From contig NZ_VFQF01000003.1 of NCBI RefSeq assembly GCF_006717145.1, forward strand, positions 806,001-870,000: a stretch of 64,000 nt of DNA, given 5' to 3'. The DNA comes from Humibacillus xanthopallidus. Lineage in GTDB: Bacteria; Actinomycetota; Actinomycetes; Actinomycetales; Dermatophilaceae. Of this stretch, positions 25,016 through 33,128 are shown piece after piece. A model generated the notes under the pieces. It did not search any database. It had not been told where the DNA came from and saw only the letters and a program-made list of their open reading frames with translations. The position numbers and the translations under genes were made by a program. The stretch's first letter is position 1, and the number at the start of each line of letters is the position of its first letter.

Positions 25016-26703
25016 CGAGTCGTGCCGCTTTAGTGTGTCGGCCAGTTCGTGCCGGTAGCGATGATGATGTCGCGGCCAGTGTCGGTGAGGGGGTCGGCTG
25101 CGGTGTGCTCGTGCCCGGCGATGGTCAGGGTCATCAGTTGCAGCGGCCGGAGCGTGCGCACGAGCTTCTTGATGCTCATCCCGGTCGCGTCCTGCAGGTA
25201 GCGGGCGACGGCAAGAGCCGCGAAGACGATGGTCAGGTGGGCCTCGATCGACTCGCGGGTGTGGTGGAAGATCGGCCGAGCCCGCAGGTCGCTCTTGCTC
25301 ATCCGGAACGAGGCCTCGACCTGCCACAGGTCGTGGTAGCTCGCGATCACCTCACCGGCGGGCATCACGTCCGCGGGGATGTTCGTCACGTAGCCCTTGA
25401 GGCCGGCTAGGCGCCGCGCTCGGGCGAGGGACGCTTCGTCCAGTGACTGGGTGCCGTGCTTCGTGGTGACGAACCGCGGTGTGCGGGCGGCTTTCTCCCC
25501 GGCCACGACGGCACGGGCGCGGTTCTCCTGCAGGGTCAGGGTCTTCCCGTCGCGGGCGGCCCTCTTGCGGGAGTAGGCCCACACGGCCCGCCAGGACCGG
25601 TCGTGCACGGCCGGGTCCCAGGTCGGCTCCGTCTTCTTGTTGACGTCGTTGACGCCCCGGGCGGCGGTGGTGGCGACGCGTGGGGTGATGGTGTCGATGA
25701 CTTGCCCGTCGGTGAACGCGTCCCCGTGCCACCGGAAGTGCGACGCCAGGTCCGCCGGCGCCTTCGTCACCCGGGAGCCGACGATGAACCGCAGCCCCGC
25801 CGAGTCCAGATCTCTCAGGTTCGACGCGGACAGCATCCCGGCGTCGGCGACGACGACCATGTCCGACAGGGAGTGGCGCTGCTGGAACTGACGGATGATC
25901 GGGATCATCGTGGTCGTCTCTGCGGTGTTGCCTTCCCAGCAGCCGATCTCCAACGGGAAGCCGCCCCGGTCGACGAGGAGGCCGACGACGATCTGCGGGT
26001 CGACGCGGCGTTCCTTGGAGTAGCCGACCTTGCGCAGCTCGTCCTCGTTCTCTGCCTCGAAGTACAACGTCGTGACGTCGTACAGGCACAGCGACACATC
26101 CCCGCTCGCGGTGGCGTGGGTGAAGCACGCGCCCGCGAGCACGTCGCGGTAGCCGCGCTCCTGGGCACGGGCCAGCGACCGGAACATGGTGCGCAACGAC
26201 GCGTGGGCGACCCCGACCTCCTCAAGCACGCGCAGCGAGTCGGCCTTGGACGTCGGCTCGATGATCCGGGCGAGCACCAGCTGCTGGAACGCCACATCGT
26301 CGATGGCATCGAACCCGAGCCGCGTGTACGCGCCCGCCAGGACCTGCCACAGCACCGCGCTGGACTTGGAGGTGATCACCGCGTGCCCGGCCGGGACCGC
26401 GCCTGCGCTCAGGTCCAGCTCGCCCTGTCCCGGGTACACCTTGCGGCGGGCGGCCGCGACGAGGGCGGCGAGCTCGGCCTCGGTGTGCGCCGAGCCGAGG
26501 TGCTCGAGTACCCGGTCTCGTCCGTCCAGACGCTCAGCGATCTGCACCGCCGTCGCCCCGGAAGCCGTTCGGACCTTCCGCACGAACACCACGAGCGCGA
26601 CCCTACCGGCCCGCTTAGTGTGTCAACGCGACTCAGCGCACCGCCTTGACCAGCACAAACGCTCGGCCAATCGCCGAGATCGCCAAAAGTGGCACGAGTC
26701 AGG
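25016..26703 (-). mobile_element. IS1634-family insertion sequence (~1.69 kb)
   Basis: A single transposase gene lies between imperfect 17-bp inverted ends: GAGTCGTGCCGCTTTAG at 25017-25033, and on the other strand GACTCGTGCCACTTTTG ending at 26700. They match at 14 of 17. The element is flanked by an unusually long duplication of target DNA. IS1634-group elements such as IS1634 and IS1549 are known for long, variable duplications. GC content is typical for the host, unlike the surrounding island. Confidence 0.85.
25030..26592 (-). CDS. IS1634 family (DDE) transposase
   Basis: A 520-residue intact DDE transposase of the IS4 superfamily. It has the region KVGYSKERRVDPQIVVGLLVD with nearby FPLEIGCWEGN, an aspartate in MVVVADAGMLS, and a C-terminal YHDLWQVEASFRMSK-type YREK motif carrying the catalytic glutamate. 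The reading frame is complete (GTG start, TAA stop inside the terminal repeat), so the element may be active. Confidence 0.92.
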   Translation of the reverse strand: MVFVRKVRTASGATAVQIAERLDGRDRVLEHLGSAHTEAELAALVAAARRKVYPGQGELDLSAGAVPAGHAVITSKSSAVLWQVLAGAYTRLGFDAIDDVAFQQLVLARIIEPTSKADSLRVLEEVGVAHASLRTMFRSLARAQERGYRDVLAGACFTHATASGDVSLCLYDVTTLYFEAENEDELRKVGYSKERRVDPQIVVGLLVDRGGFPLEIGCWEGNTAETTTMIPIIRQFQQRHSLSDMVVVADAGMLSASNLRDLDSAGLRFIVGSRVTKAPADLASHFRWHGDAFTDGQVIDTITPRVATTAARGVNDVNKKTEPTWDPAVHDRSWRAVWAYSRKRAARDGKTLTLQENRARAVVAGEKAARTPRFVTTKHGTQSLDEASLARARRLAGLKGYVTNIPADVMPAGEVIASYHDLWQVEASFRMSKSDLRARPIFHHTRESIEAHLTIVFAALAVARYLQDATGMSIKKLVRTLRPLQLMTLTIAGHEHTAADPLTDTGRDIIIATGTNWPTH

Positions 26704-26751
26704 TCGGACGAACCCACGCCGGAACCTAGGTTCGGCTGCTCGTCCAGGACC
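26704..26751. repeat. Right copy of the 46-48-bp target-site duplication
   Basis: Identical to 24968-25015. After removing the insertion and one copy, the IS481 reading frame reads straight through (LLVQD-LDITIADLAAGE). Confidence 0.9.
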
Positions 26752-26890
26752 TCGACATCACCATCGCCGACCTCGCTGCCGGCGAGATCCTGCGAGAGCT
26801 CGCCCTCGACCCCACCAGCGACTACCAACCCACCGGACGGCCACCCGGACCGCCACCGAGGAACAACAGCGGCCCTACGTTTCCGTAGGG
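26704..26890 (+). pseudogene. IS481-family transposase remnant, right (C-terminal) part
   Basis: Reads LLVQDLDITIADLAAGEILRELALDPTSDYQPTGRPPGPPPRN, the characteristic IS481 transposase C-terminus, continuing the frame broken at 25015. The N-terminal two thirds of the transposase are absent from the window. Confidence 0.85.
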
Positions 26891-26892
26891 CC
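26871..26892 (-). terminator. Island-borne hairpin downstream of tRNA-Pro
   Basis: A perfect 9-bp stem GGCCCTACG/CGTAGGGCC with a four-base loop, about 30 bases downstream of the tRNA on its strand. It may replace the native terminator displaced to 22.2 kb. It also lies just after the IS481 remnant's C-terminus. Confidence 0.65.
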
Positions 26893-26920
26893 ACTGTCGC
26901 CGATGTCCTCAGACATCACA

Positions 26921-26998
<78 letters not shown>

Positions 26999-27104
26999 GT
27001 GCTGCACCTGCCCTCGGAATGCACCGGAGGCAGCAAGCAGAGATGCTAGCGCAGGCCCCTGCCCATCTCCGAATCGGACGGCGACCAGCCGTCAGCGCCG
27101 GCGG

Positions 27105-28037
27105 CTACGAGCGGGGGACGAGGGTCAGCAGGGTCGCCTCGGGGCGGCAGGCGAGCCGCACCGGCGCCGTCGGGGCGGTGCCGAGGCCGGCCGACACCTC
27201 GAGCCAGGCGGCGCCCTCGGGGGCCTCCGACGACGGCGTGTGGCCAGCTCCGGGCCACCACCGCGAGAGGCCCTTGGCGCGCCGGGTGTCGAGGTCGCAG
27301 TTCGTCACGAGAGCGCCGTAGCCCGGCACGCAGACCTGCCCGCCGTGCGTGTGGCCCGCGATGATGAGCGAGGCGCCGTCGGCGGCATACGCGTCGAGCA
27401 CCCGCTGGTAGGGCGCGTGCGTGACGCCGATCGTGAGGTCGGCGTCGGGCGACGCGGCGCCGCGCACGAGGTCGAGGCGGTCGTAGCCCAGGTGGGGGTC
27501 GTCGACGCCGACGAAGTCGAGCCGCAGGCCGCGGACCTCGAGGGTGTCGCGGCGGTTCGTCAGGTCGACCCAGCCGGCGGAGCGGAAGGCGTGCATCAGC
27601 TCGGCGGTGGGCAGCCGGGGCGTCGAGCCGACCGACTTGGCGTGGTCGCGCGTGAGGTACTTGAAGGGGTTCTTCAGCTTCGGCGCGAAGTAGTCGTTGG
27701 AGCCGAAGACGAAGACGCCCGGCACGTCGAGGAGCCACTCGAAGGAGTCGAGCAGGCCCGGCACGGAGTGGGGCCCGGCGATGTTGTCGCCCGTGTTGAT
27801 GACGAGGTCGGCATCGAGCGACCCGAGGCTCTTGACCCACGCGGCCTTGGCCCGCTGGCGCGGCAGGAGGTGGATGTCAGACAGGTGCAGCACCCGCAGC
27901 GGCTGCGCGCCCTCGGGTAGCACCGGCACCTCGAATCGCCGCAGCACGAAGGCGTTTCGCTCCACGAGGGAGGCCCACCCGAGCACGCCGGCCCCGGCGG
28001 CACCGAGGCCGAGCACGGTCTTCGTCACGGCACGCAT
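27105..28037 (-). CDS. Metallophosphoesterase (calcineurin-like)
   Basis: A 310-residue binuclear metallophosphoesterase. It has an N-terminal hydrophobic anchor (about 5-22, GLGAAGAGVLGWASLV), then metal motifs HLSDIHLLP (D-x-H), NTGDNIAG (GDxx), GSNDYF in place of GNHD/E, GVTHAPY and AGHTHGGQVC. The substitution of GNHD by GSND is typical of this actinobacterial group. It corresponds to the gene next to ponA2 in mycobacteria (Rv3683-type synteny). The start at 28037 gives a GAGG about ten bases upstream; 28046 is possible. Confidence 0.88.
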   Translation of the reverse strand: MRAVTKTVLGLGAAGAGVLGWASLVERNAFVLRRFEVPVLPEGAQPLRVLHLSDIHLLPRQRAKAAWVKSLGSLDADLVINTGDNIAGPHSVPGLLDSFEWLLDVPGVFVFGSNDYFAPKLKNPFKYLTRDHAKSVGSTPRLPTAELMHAFRSAGWVDLTNRRDTLEVRGLRLDFVGVDDPHLGYDRLDLVRGAASPDADLTIGVTHAPYQRVLDAYAADGASLIIAGHTHGGQVCVPGYGALVTNCDLDTRRAKGLSRWWPGAGHTPSSEAPEGAAWLEVSAGLGTAPTAPVRLACRPEATLLTLVPRS

Positions 28038-28116
28038 GGGGCACATCCTCGCACCCTGCGCGGCACCGCCGAGAATCCGTGCGAGCGGTGGGTGGCTCGC
28101 CTGAGAGACTGGCCCC

Positions 28117-28572
28117 ATGAGCACCCTCAAGGAGCAGCTGCAGTCCGACCTCACCGCCGCGATGCGCGCGCGAGACCAGGTCGGCGCCAGCACGCTGCGC
28201 ATGGCCCTGACCGCCGTCACCACCGAGGAGGTCTCCGGCACGGAGCACCGCGAGCTCACCGACGACGACGTGCTCAAGGTGCTCACGAAGGAGGCCAAGA
28301 AGCGCCGCGAGGCCGCCACGGCCTACACCGGCGCCGGCCGCGCCGAGCTCGCCGCCCAGGAGGAGGCCGAGCTCGCGGTCCTCGAGGGCTACCTGCCCAA
28401 GCAGCTCACCGACGAGGAGCTCGACGACATCGTCCGCGAGGCCGTCGCGTCGTCCGGCGCCTCCGGTATGCCGCAGATGGGCCTCGCGATGAAGGCTGCC
28501 AACGCCGCTGTGGCGGGGCGCGCCGAGGGTGGGCGGGTCGCCGCCGTCGTGCGCACGGTCCTCGCCGGCTGA
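28117..28572 (+). CDS. GatB/YqeY domain-containing protein
   Basis: A 151-residue helical protein matching YqeY, which resembles the tRNA-binding tail of GatB. Features: N-terminal LKEQLQSDLTAAMRARD, ETLRMAL-like STLRMALTAV, central EAKKRREAATAY and EGYLPKQLTDEEL. The biological role is unproven. A GAGACT lies six bases before the ATG, consistent with a leaderless transcript. It is convergent with the PBP gene. Confidence 0.9.
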   Translation: MSTLKEQLQSDLTAAMRARDQVGASTLRMALTAVTTEEVSGTEHRELTDDDVLKVLTKEAKKRREAATAYTGAGRAELAAQEEAELAVLEGYLPKQLTDEELDDIVREAVASSGASGMPQMGLAMKAANAAVAGRAEGGRVAAVVRTVLAG

Positions 28573-28598
28573 GCCGACCGGACGGCATACCTGCTCGT

Positions 28599-28653
28599 CG
28601 GGGTCTGACGGGTCTCTCGGGTCTGCCGGGGAACGACGGGTCTGACGGGGAAC
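28599..28653. repeat. Short degenerate tandem (CGGGTCTGACGGG type)
   Basis: CGGGGTCTGACGGG, CGGGTCTGCCGGGGAACGA and CGGGTCTGACGGGGAACGA follow one another in the convergent gap before the terminator. The repeat is private to this locus. Confidence 0.6.
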
Positions 28654-28690
28654 GACGAAGGGCCGACGCGGTGCGCGTCGGCCCTTCGTC
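28654..28690. terminator. Bidirectional 17-bp hairpin terminator
   Basis: A perfect stem from GACGAAGGGCCGACGCG to its complement with a three-base GTG loop, between the convergent YqeY and PBP genes. Confidence 0.9.
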
Positions 28691-28704
28691 ACGTCAGCCC
28701 TCGG

Positions 28705-31137
28705 TCAGCCTCGAGGCTTCGGCGGCTTGCCGGGTTTGCCAGGCTTTCCCGGCGTGCCGGGGCCAGGAGCCGGTGGCGTGTAGACGGTCGGCTGTGCCGT
28801 CGGCTGCGGGCTCGTGCCGGCCGGGGCCTGCCGCGACCCTCCGCGCGAGGTGTAGATGGTGATCTGGGTGCCGGCCGGCGCCTTGCCGTAGGGGCTGGTG
28901 CCCGCGACGAGGCCGCTCGGGACCCCGGAGCTCATCGTGCCGCCGACGGTCGAGGGGTAGCCCGCGGCCGAGAGGGTGGCGATGGCGTCGGCGACGCTCA
29001 TGCCGACGACACCGGGGATGTCGGTGCCGCTGCCCTTGAGGTACTTGTCGGACGGCTCCTTGAACTTGACGATCGGCGCGTCCTGCAGGGCGCCGTTCAT
29101 GATCTGCTTCCAGATCGGAGCGGCGATGGCTGCACCGTGCATGACGGGGTAGAACTGACCGCCGACCCGGACGTTCTTCATGACGCGGCTGATCGGGTCG
29201 TAGGGGGTGCCGACCCAGACGGCCGTCACGAGCTGCGGGGTGTAGCCGACGAACCACGACTCGTTGTTGTTGTTGGCCGTGCCGGTCTTGCCGGCCGACT
29301 CGCGGTCACCGCCCGAGAGCTGGTTGCGGATGCCGGAGCCGTTGGTCATGTTGTACTCGAGGAACTTGTCGGTGGCGCGGACGACGTCCGGGTCGACGAC
29401 CTGGTCGCACTTCGTCTTCGGCAGCGCGATGTCCTTGCCGTCCTTGGTCACCTTCGTGACGACGACCATGGGGCACTTCTTGCCGTCGGCCGCGAGGACG
29501 CCGTAGGCGTGGGCGACGCCCTGGGGCGAGACGTCGGAGGCGCCAAGGATGTACTGGGGGGCGTAGCGGCCGACGGGCTGACCGTCGGCCTGGTGCAGCC
29601 CGAGGCGGAGCATCGTGCTGCGCACCTTGCAGCCGCCGAGCTGCTCGGCGAGGGCGATGAAGGCGGTGTTCGTCGACTTGGCCGTCGCCTCCTTGAGGGA
29701 GATCTGGCCGCCGGCGAAGGGTGAGTCGTTGAAGACCTTCCACGGGCCGCCGGGGCCGCAGTTGGCGATGCCGCCCGGCCAGTCCTTCGGGGTGTAGGTG
29801 GCCTGCTGGTTGCCGCCGGCAGCCTTGGCGTCGACGCTGGAGTTGACGTTCATGCCCGACTCCATCGCGGTGACGAGGGCGAAGGCCTTGGCCGTCGAGC
29901 CGAACTGGAAGCCGCCGGAGCCGCCGTACTTCTTGTCGAGCGCCCAGCCGATGCCGGTCTTGCCCCGGGACTCGGTGTCGACGGTGTACTTCGTGTTCTG
30001 GGCGAAGGCGAGCACCTGACCGGTGTTGGGGTCAGCGGTGTAGGAGGCGGCGCCGATGCGGGCGTCGTTGCCGATCGGCACCTTCTTGTTGATCGCGGCC
30101 TGCGAGAGGCGCTGCACCCGCGGGTCGAGCGTCGTCTTGATGGTGATGCCGCCGCGGTAGAGGGTGCGCTTGCGCTCCTCGACCGTCTTGCCGAGCTGGG
30201 GCATCGTCATCGCGTAGTTGATGATGAACTCGCACCAGTAGGGGTACGGCGAGGCCAGGCAGGTGCTCTTCGGGTTGGTGACCTTCATGTCCTGCTTGAG
30301 CGTGCGCTTGCGGGCGTCGGTCCACTGCTTGTCGGTGATCCGGTTGAGCTCGTGCATGCGGTCGAGCACGACGTTGCGGCGCGCGAGCGCCCGCTCCGGG
30401 AAGTTCACCGGGTCGGTCGTGCCGGGGTTCTGCGTGAGCCCCGCGAGCAGGGCCGCCTGCGAGAGGCTGAGCTGCGAGGCGTGGACGCTGAAGTAGTGCT
30501 GCGACGCGGCCTCGACGCCGTAGGCGCGGTCGCCGTAGTAGACGAGGTTGAGGTAGCCCTCGAGGATCTCGTCCTTGCTCAGCTTCTTCTCGAGGGTGAT
30601 CGCGTACTTCAGCTCCTTGAGCTTGCGCATGTAGTCCTTCTTCACCGCGTCGGCGGCGGCCTCCTCGTTGCCGGCGCTGAGGGCGGAGTACTGCAGCGAG
30701 ATCTTCACGTACTGCTGCGTCAGCGACGACGCGCCGACCGACGAGCCATTGCGCAGGTTGGAGACGACGGCGCGGACCGTGCCCTGCAGGTCGATGCCGC
30801 CGTGCTCGTAGAAGCGGTGGTCCTCGATCGCGACCTGGGCCTCACGCATGATCGGCGCGATCTTGTCGAGCGGCACGATGGTGCGGTTCTGCTCCTGCGG
30901 CGTCGCGATGACGCTGCCGTCGGAGGCGAGGATCCGCGACGTCTGGGCGAGCGGGTCGGTGCGGAACTCGCTCGGCAGCTCGTTGAAGACGTCCACGCCG
31001 CTGCGCGCGAGGGCGCCCGTGGCACCGACGGCCGGCATGACGAGGCCGGCGGCGAGCAGCCCCAGCACGAGGGCCGACGCGAGGAAGGCTCCGAGCAGGC
31101 TGATGACGCCACCGATCGACGTGGTGCGTGAAGACAT
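28705..31137 (-). CDS. Bifunctional penicillin-binding protein (PonA2-like) with PASTA domain
   Basis: A class A PBP that polymerises and crosslinks peptidoglycan. The 810-residue protein has a transmembrane anchor (about 12-40). A GT51 glycosyltransferase domain holds the catalytic EDHRFYEHGGID and SLTQQYVK. A transpeptidase domain holds SxxK GSTAKAF, SxN KSTNTAF and KTGTA (GKTGTANNN). One PASTA domain follows (about 715-780, DIPGVVGMSVADA), then a Pro/Gly-rich tail. The start at 31137 is favoured over a longer frame. Neighbourhood with WhiB and ArsA-like genes matches mycobacterial ponA2 (Rv3682). Confidence 0.93.
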   Translation of the reverse strand: MSSRTTSIGGVISLLGAFLASALVLGLLAAGLVMPAVGATGALARSGVDVFNELPSEFRTDPLAQTSRILASDGSVIATPQEQNRTIVPLDKIAPIMREAQVAIEDHRFYEHGGIDLQGTVRAVVSNLRNGSSVGASSLTQQYVKISLQYSALSAGNEEAAADAVKKDYMRKLKELKYAITLEKKLSKDEILEGYLNLVYYGDRAYGVEAASQHYFSVHASQLSLSQAALLAGLTQNPGTTDPVNFPERALARRNVVLDRMHELNRITDKQWTDARKRTLKQDMKVTNPKSTCLASPYPYWCEFIINYAMTMPQLGKTVEERKRTLYRGGITIKTTLDPRVQRLSQAAINKKVPIGNDARIGAASYTADPNTGQVLAFAQNTKYTVDTESRGKTGIGWALDKKYGGSGGFQFGSTAKAFALVTAMESGMNVNSSVDAKAAGGNQQATYTPKDWPGGIANCGPGGPWKVFNDSPFAGGQISLKEATAKSTNTAFIALAEQLGGCKVRSTMLRLGLHQADGQPVGRYAPQYILGASDVSPQGVAHAYGVLAADGKKCPMVVVTKVTKDGKDIALPKTKCDQVVDPDVVRATDKFLEYNMTNGSGIRNQLSGGDRESAGKTGTANNNNESWFVGYTPQLVTAVWVGTPYDPISRVMKNVRVGGQFYPVMHGAAIAAPIWKQIMNGALQDAPIVKFKEPSDKYLKGSGTDIPGVVGMSVADAIATLSAAGYPSTVGGTMSSGVPSGLVAGTSPYGKAPAGTQITIYTSRGGSRQAPAGTSPQPTAQPTVYTPPAPGPGTPGKPGKPGKPPKPRG

Positions 31138-31241
31138 GGGCCCAAGGGTAACTGCTGAGACTGTCTCGACCTGACTTGAGCGACGTGGCTCCAATACACC
31201 ACCCCTCCCGTATGCGGCACGCGGGGGTCTCCGACGTATCA

Positions 31242-31255
31242 GGTGACTAGTCACC
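31242..31255. promoter_or_regulatory. Perfect 14-bp palindrome GGTGACTAGTCACC
   Basis: It lies in the divergent 275-bp region between the PBP and whiB genes. It is likely a dimeric regulator site. A second palindrome, GTCGGGCC-G-GGCCCGAC, lies at about 31285-31301. Which regulator binds cannot be told from sequence. Confidence 0.5.
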
Positions 31256-31412
31256 CGTCTCACTAAATGGTCCATAGAGCCTATGTCGGGCCGGGCCCGA
31301 CGCTCGTAATGTCTGTTTTGGGTCAGCCGGGGGGTGGCCCAAGCCGAGATCGGTGGGACGGTCTCAGTCAGCTCGGAGTCGTGGGAGGCCCGGGCGGGGA
31401 GGGGTAAGTGTC

Positions 31413-31715
31413 ATGAGCATTGCCGCGGTCACAGAAGAGTGGACGCAGGAGTGGGCGAGCCAGGCTCGTTGCTCCAGCCAGGACCCGGACGCACTGTTCG
31501 TGCGGGGCAAGGCCCAGCACGACGCGAAAGCGGTGTGCAAGGCGTGCCCGGTGCTGGCCCAGTGCCTCGCCGAGGCCCTCGACAACCGCACCGAGTTCGG
31601 GGTGTGGGGCGGGATGACCGAGCGTGAGCGCCGGGCCCTGCTCCGTCGCCGTCCGGACATCACGTCGTGGAAGTCGGCGCTGCGAGCCGGTATGGCCTCG
31701 CACCCGACCCACTGA
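31413..31715 (+). CDS. WhiB-family Fe-S transcriptional regulator (WhiB4-like by position)
   Basis: A 100-residue WhiB protein with the four cluster cysteines (ARC, then VCKACPVLAQC), the GVWGGMTERERR turn and a basic C-terminal tail. WhiB proteins bind a 4Fe-4S cluster and control redox, cell-wall or developmental genes together with sigma factor region 4. Divergence from a PonA2-like PBP and the downstream ArsA-like pair match Rv3681c (whiB4). The ATG at 31413 follows GGAGGGG. Confidence 0.92.
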   Translation: MSIAAVTEEWTQEWASQARCSSQDPDALFVRGKAQHDAKAVCKACPVLAQCLAEALDNRTEFGVWGGMTERERRALLRRRPDITSWKSALRAGMASHPTH

Positions 31716-31718
31716 CGC

Positions 31719-31771
31719 TCGACCAGGTCCGACCAGGGCCGAACAGTTCGACCAGTTCGACCAGTCCGATG
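31719..31771. repeat. Tandem of CGACCAGTT-type 9-10-bp units
   Basis: About six units (CGACCAGGTC, CGACCAGGGC, CGAACAGTT, CGACCAGTT, CGACCAGTC, CGATGAG) lie immediately after the whiB stop in a convergent gap. Confidence 0.7.
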
Positions 31772-31937
31772 AGGGACTGACGCAATCTGACGCCGGGGGG
31801 TGTCGGGGGGGCATCGAGTGGGCCCGTTCGAGGACGGGTCTTCTCGGCTGCCCGCCGCGTGTGACAGCCGCACACCTCGAGGTCGTCTGCACCTCGAAGA
31901 CAGTGTGTGCCTGGCCTCGACGTGAGTCGGTGTGCCT

Positions 31938-33128
31938 TCAGGCGCCGGCGAGCGAGGAGCCGACCTCGCGCAGGCTCTCGAGATCGTGCACGTCGCGGCC
32001 GAGAGCCGGCACCTGCACGACCGGGATGGTGGGGTGCGACCTCGAGAACCGGTCGGCCAGGTCGCGCTGCCGCTCCGCGGTGCGCACGAGATCGGCATGC
32101 AGGCGCAGCACACCCGCCGCCGTCGTGGCGGAGCGCGGCCCGTTGCCGTCCTCGAGCGACTCGGCCACGGCGAGCGACTTGCTCGGGGTCAGGCCCGGCG
32201 CCGAGACGCGACCGATGCGGTTGACGACGAGCCCGGCGAGCGGCATACCGTCGGCCTCGAGGCGTTCGACGAAGTAGGACGCCTCGCGGAGGGCGTCGCG
32301 CTCGGGTGCGGCGACGACGAGGAAGGCGGTGCCCTCCTCGGAGAGGAGGCGGTAGGTCTCGTCGGCGCGCTCGCGGAAGCCGCCGAACATCGTGTCGAGG
32401 GCGTTGACGAAGGTCTGCACGTCGCTCAGCATCTGCCCGCCGAGGATCTTGGTCATCGTGCTCGTGACGAGCTGCACCCCCATGCCGAAGACCTTGAGAC
32501 CCGCGCGGCCACCGGCCTTGGCGGGAGCGGTGAGCAGGCGGATGAAGCGGCCGTCGAGGAAGCTGCCGAGGCGGTTGGGCGCGTCGAGGAAGTCGAGGGC
32601 CGAGCGCGACGGTGGGGTGTCGACGATGATGAGGTCCCACGGTGCGTCCGGGGTGCCGGCGCTCGCCTTGAGCTGGCCGAGCTTCTCCATCGCCATGTAC
32701 TCCTGCGTGCCGGCGAAGGAGCTGCTGACTGCCTGGTAGAAGGGGTTCGCGAGGATCTGCTCGGCCTTGCCGGGCTCGGAGTGGGCGATGACGACCTCGT
32801 CGAAGGTCCGCTTCATGTCGAGCATCATCGCGTGCAGGCTGCCGCCCGCCGACGTGTCGATGCCGGTGACGGGGCGGGGCGTGTTGTCGAGCTCGGTGAG
32901 GCCGAGCGACTGGGCGAGGCGGCGCGCGGGGTCGATCGTCAGCACGACGACGCGCCGGCCGGACTCGGCGGCGCGCAGGCCGAGCGCCGCTGCGGTCGTC
33001 GTCTTGCCGACGCCGCCGGAGCCGCAGCAGACGATGATCTCGGTCTTCGGGTCGGCGATGACGGCGTCGATGTCGAGCTGCGGGGGGTGGCGCGGCGACG
33101 GTGACGTCTGAGCGGTCTGTGCGGTCAT
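31938..33128 (-). CDS. ArsA-like anion-transporter/GET3-type ATPase (Rv3680 type)
   Basis: A 396-residue deviant-Walker P-loop ATPase. It has GSGGVGKTTTAAALG (deviant Walker A with the signature lysine) near residue 36, DPARRLAQSLGL switch I and LIIVDTPPSRSALDF (Walker B/switch II). In mycobacteria the paired Rv3679-Rv3680 ATPases form a GET3-like complex implicated in stress tolerance. The gene begins by overlapping the stop of its partner as ATGA, so the two are coupled. Confidence 0.92.
   Translation of the reverse strand: MTAQTAQTSPSPRHPPQLDIDAVIADPKTEIIVCCGSGGVGKTTTAAALGLRAAESGRRVVVLTIDPARRLAQSLGLTELDNTPRPVTGIDTSAGGSLHAMMLDMKRTFDEVVIAHSEPGKAEQILANPFYQAVSSSFAGTQEYMAMEKLGQLKASAGTPDAPWDLIIVDTPPSRSALDFLDAPNRLGSFLDGRFIRLLTAPAKAGGRAGLKVFGMGVQLVTSTMTKILGGQMLSDVQTFVNALDTMFGGFRERADETYRLLSEEGTAFLVVAAPERDALREASYFVERLEADGMPLAGLVVNRIGRVSAPGLTPSKSLAVAESLEDGNGPRSATTAAGVLRLHADLVRTAERQRDLADRFSRSHPTIPVVQVPALGRDVHDLESLREVGSSLAGA

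Noticed and set aside
25030..25043. TTAGTGTGTC at both ends of the IS as direct terminal repeats
   Set aside because: The copies near 25030 and 26613 are in direct orientation and internal; the better termini are the inverted 17-mers at 25017 and 26700.
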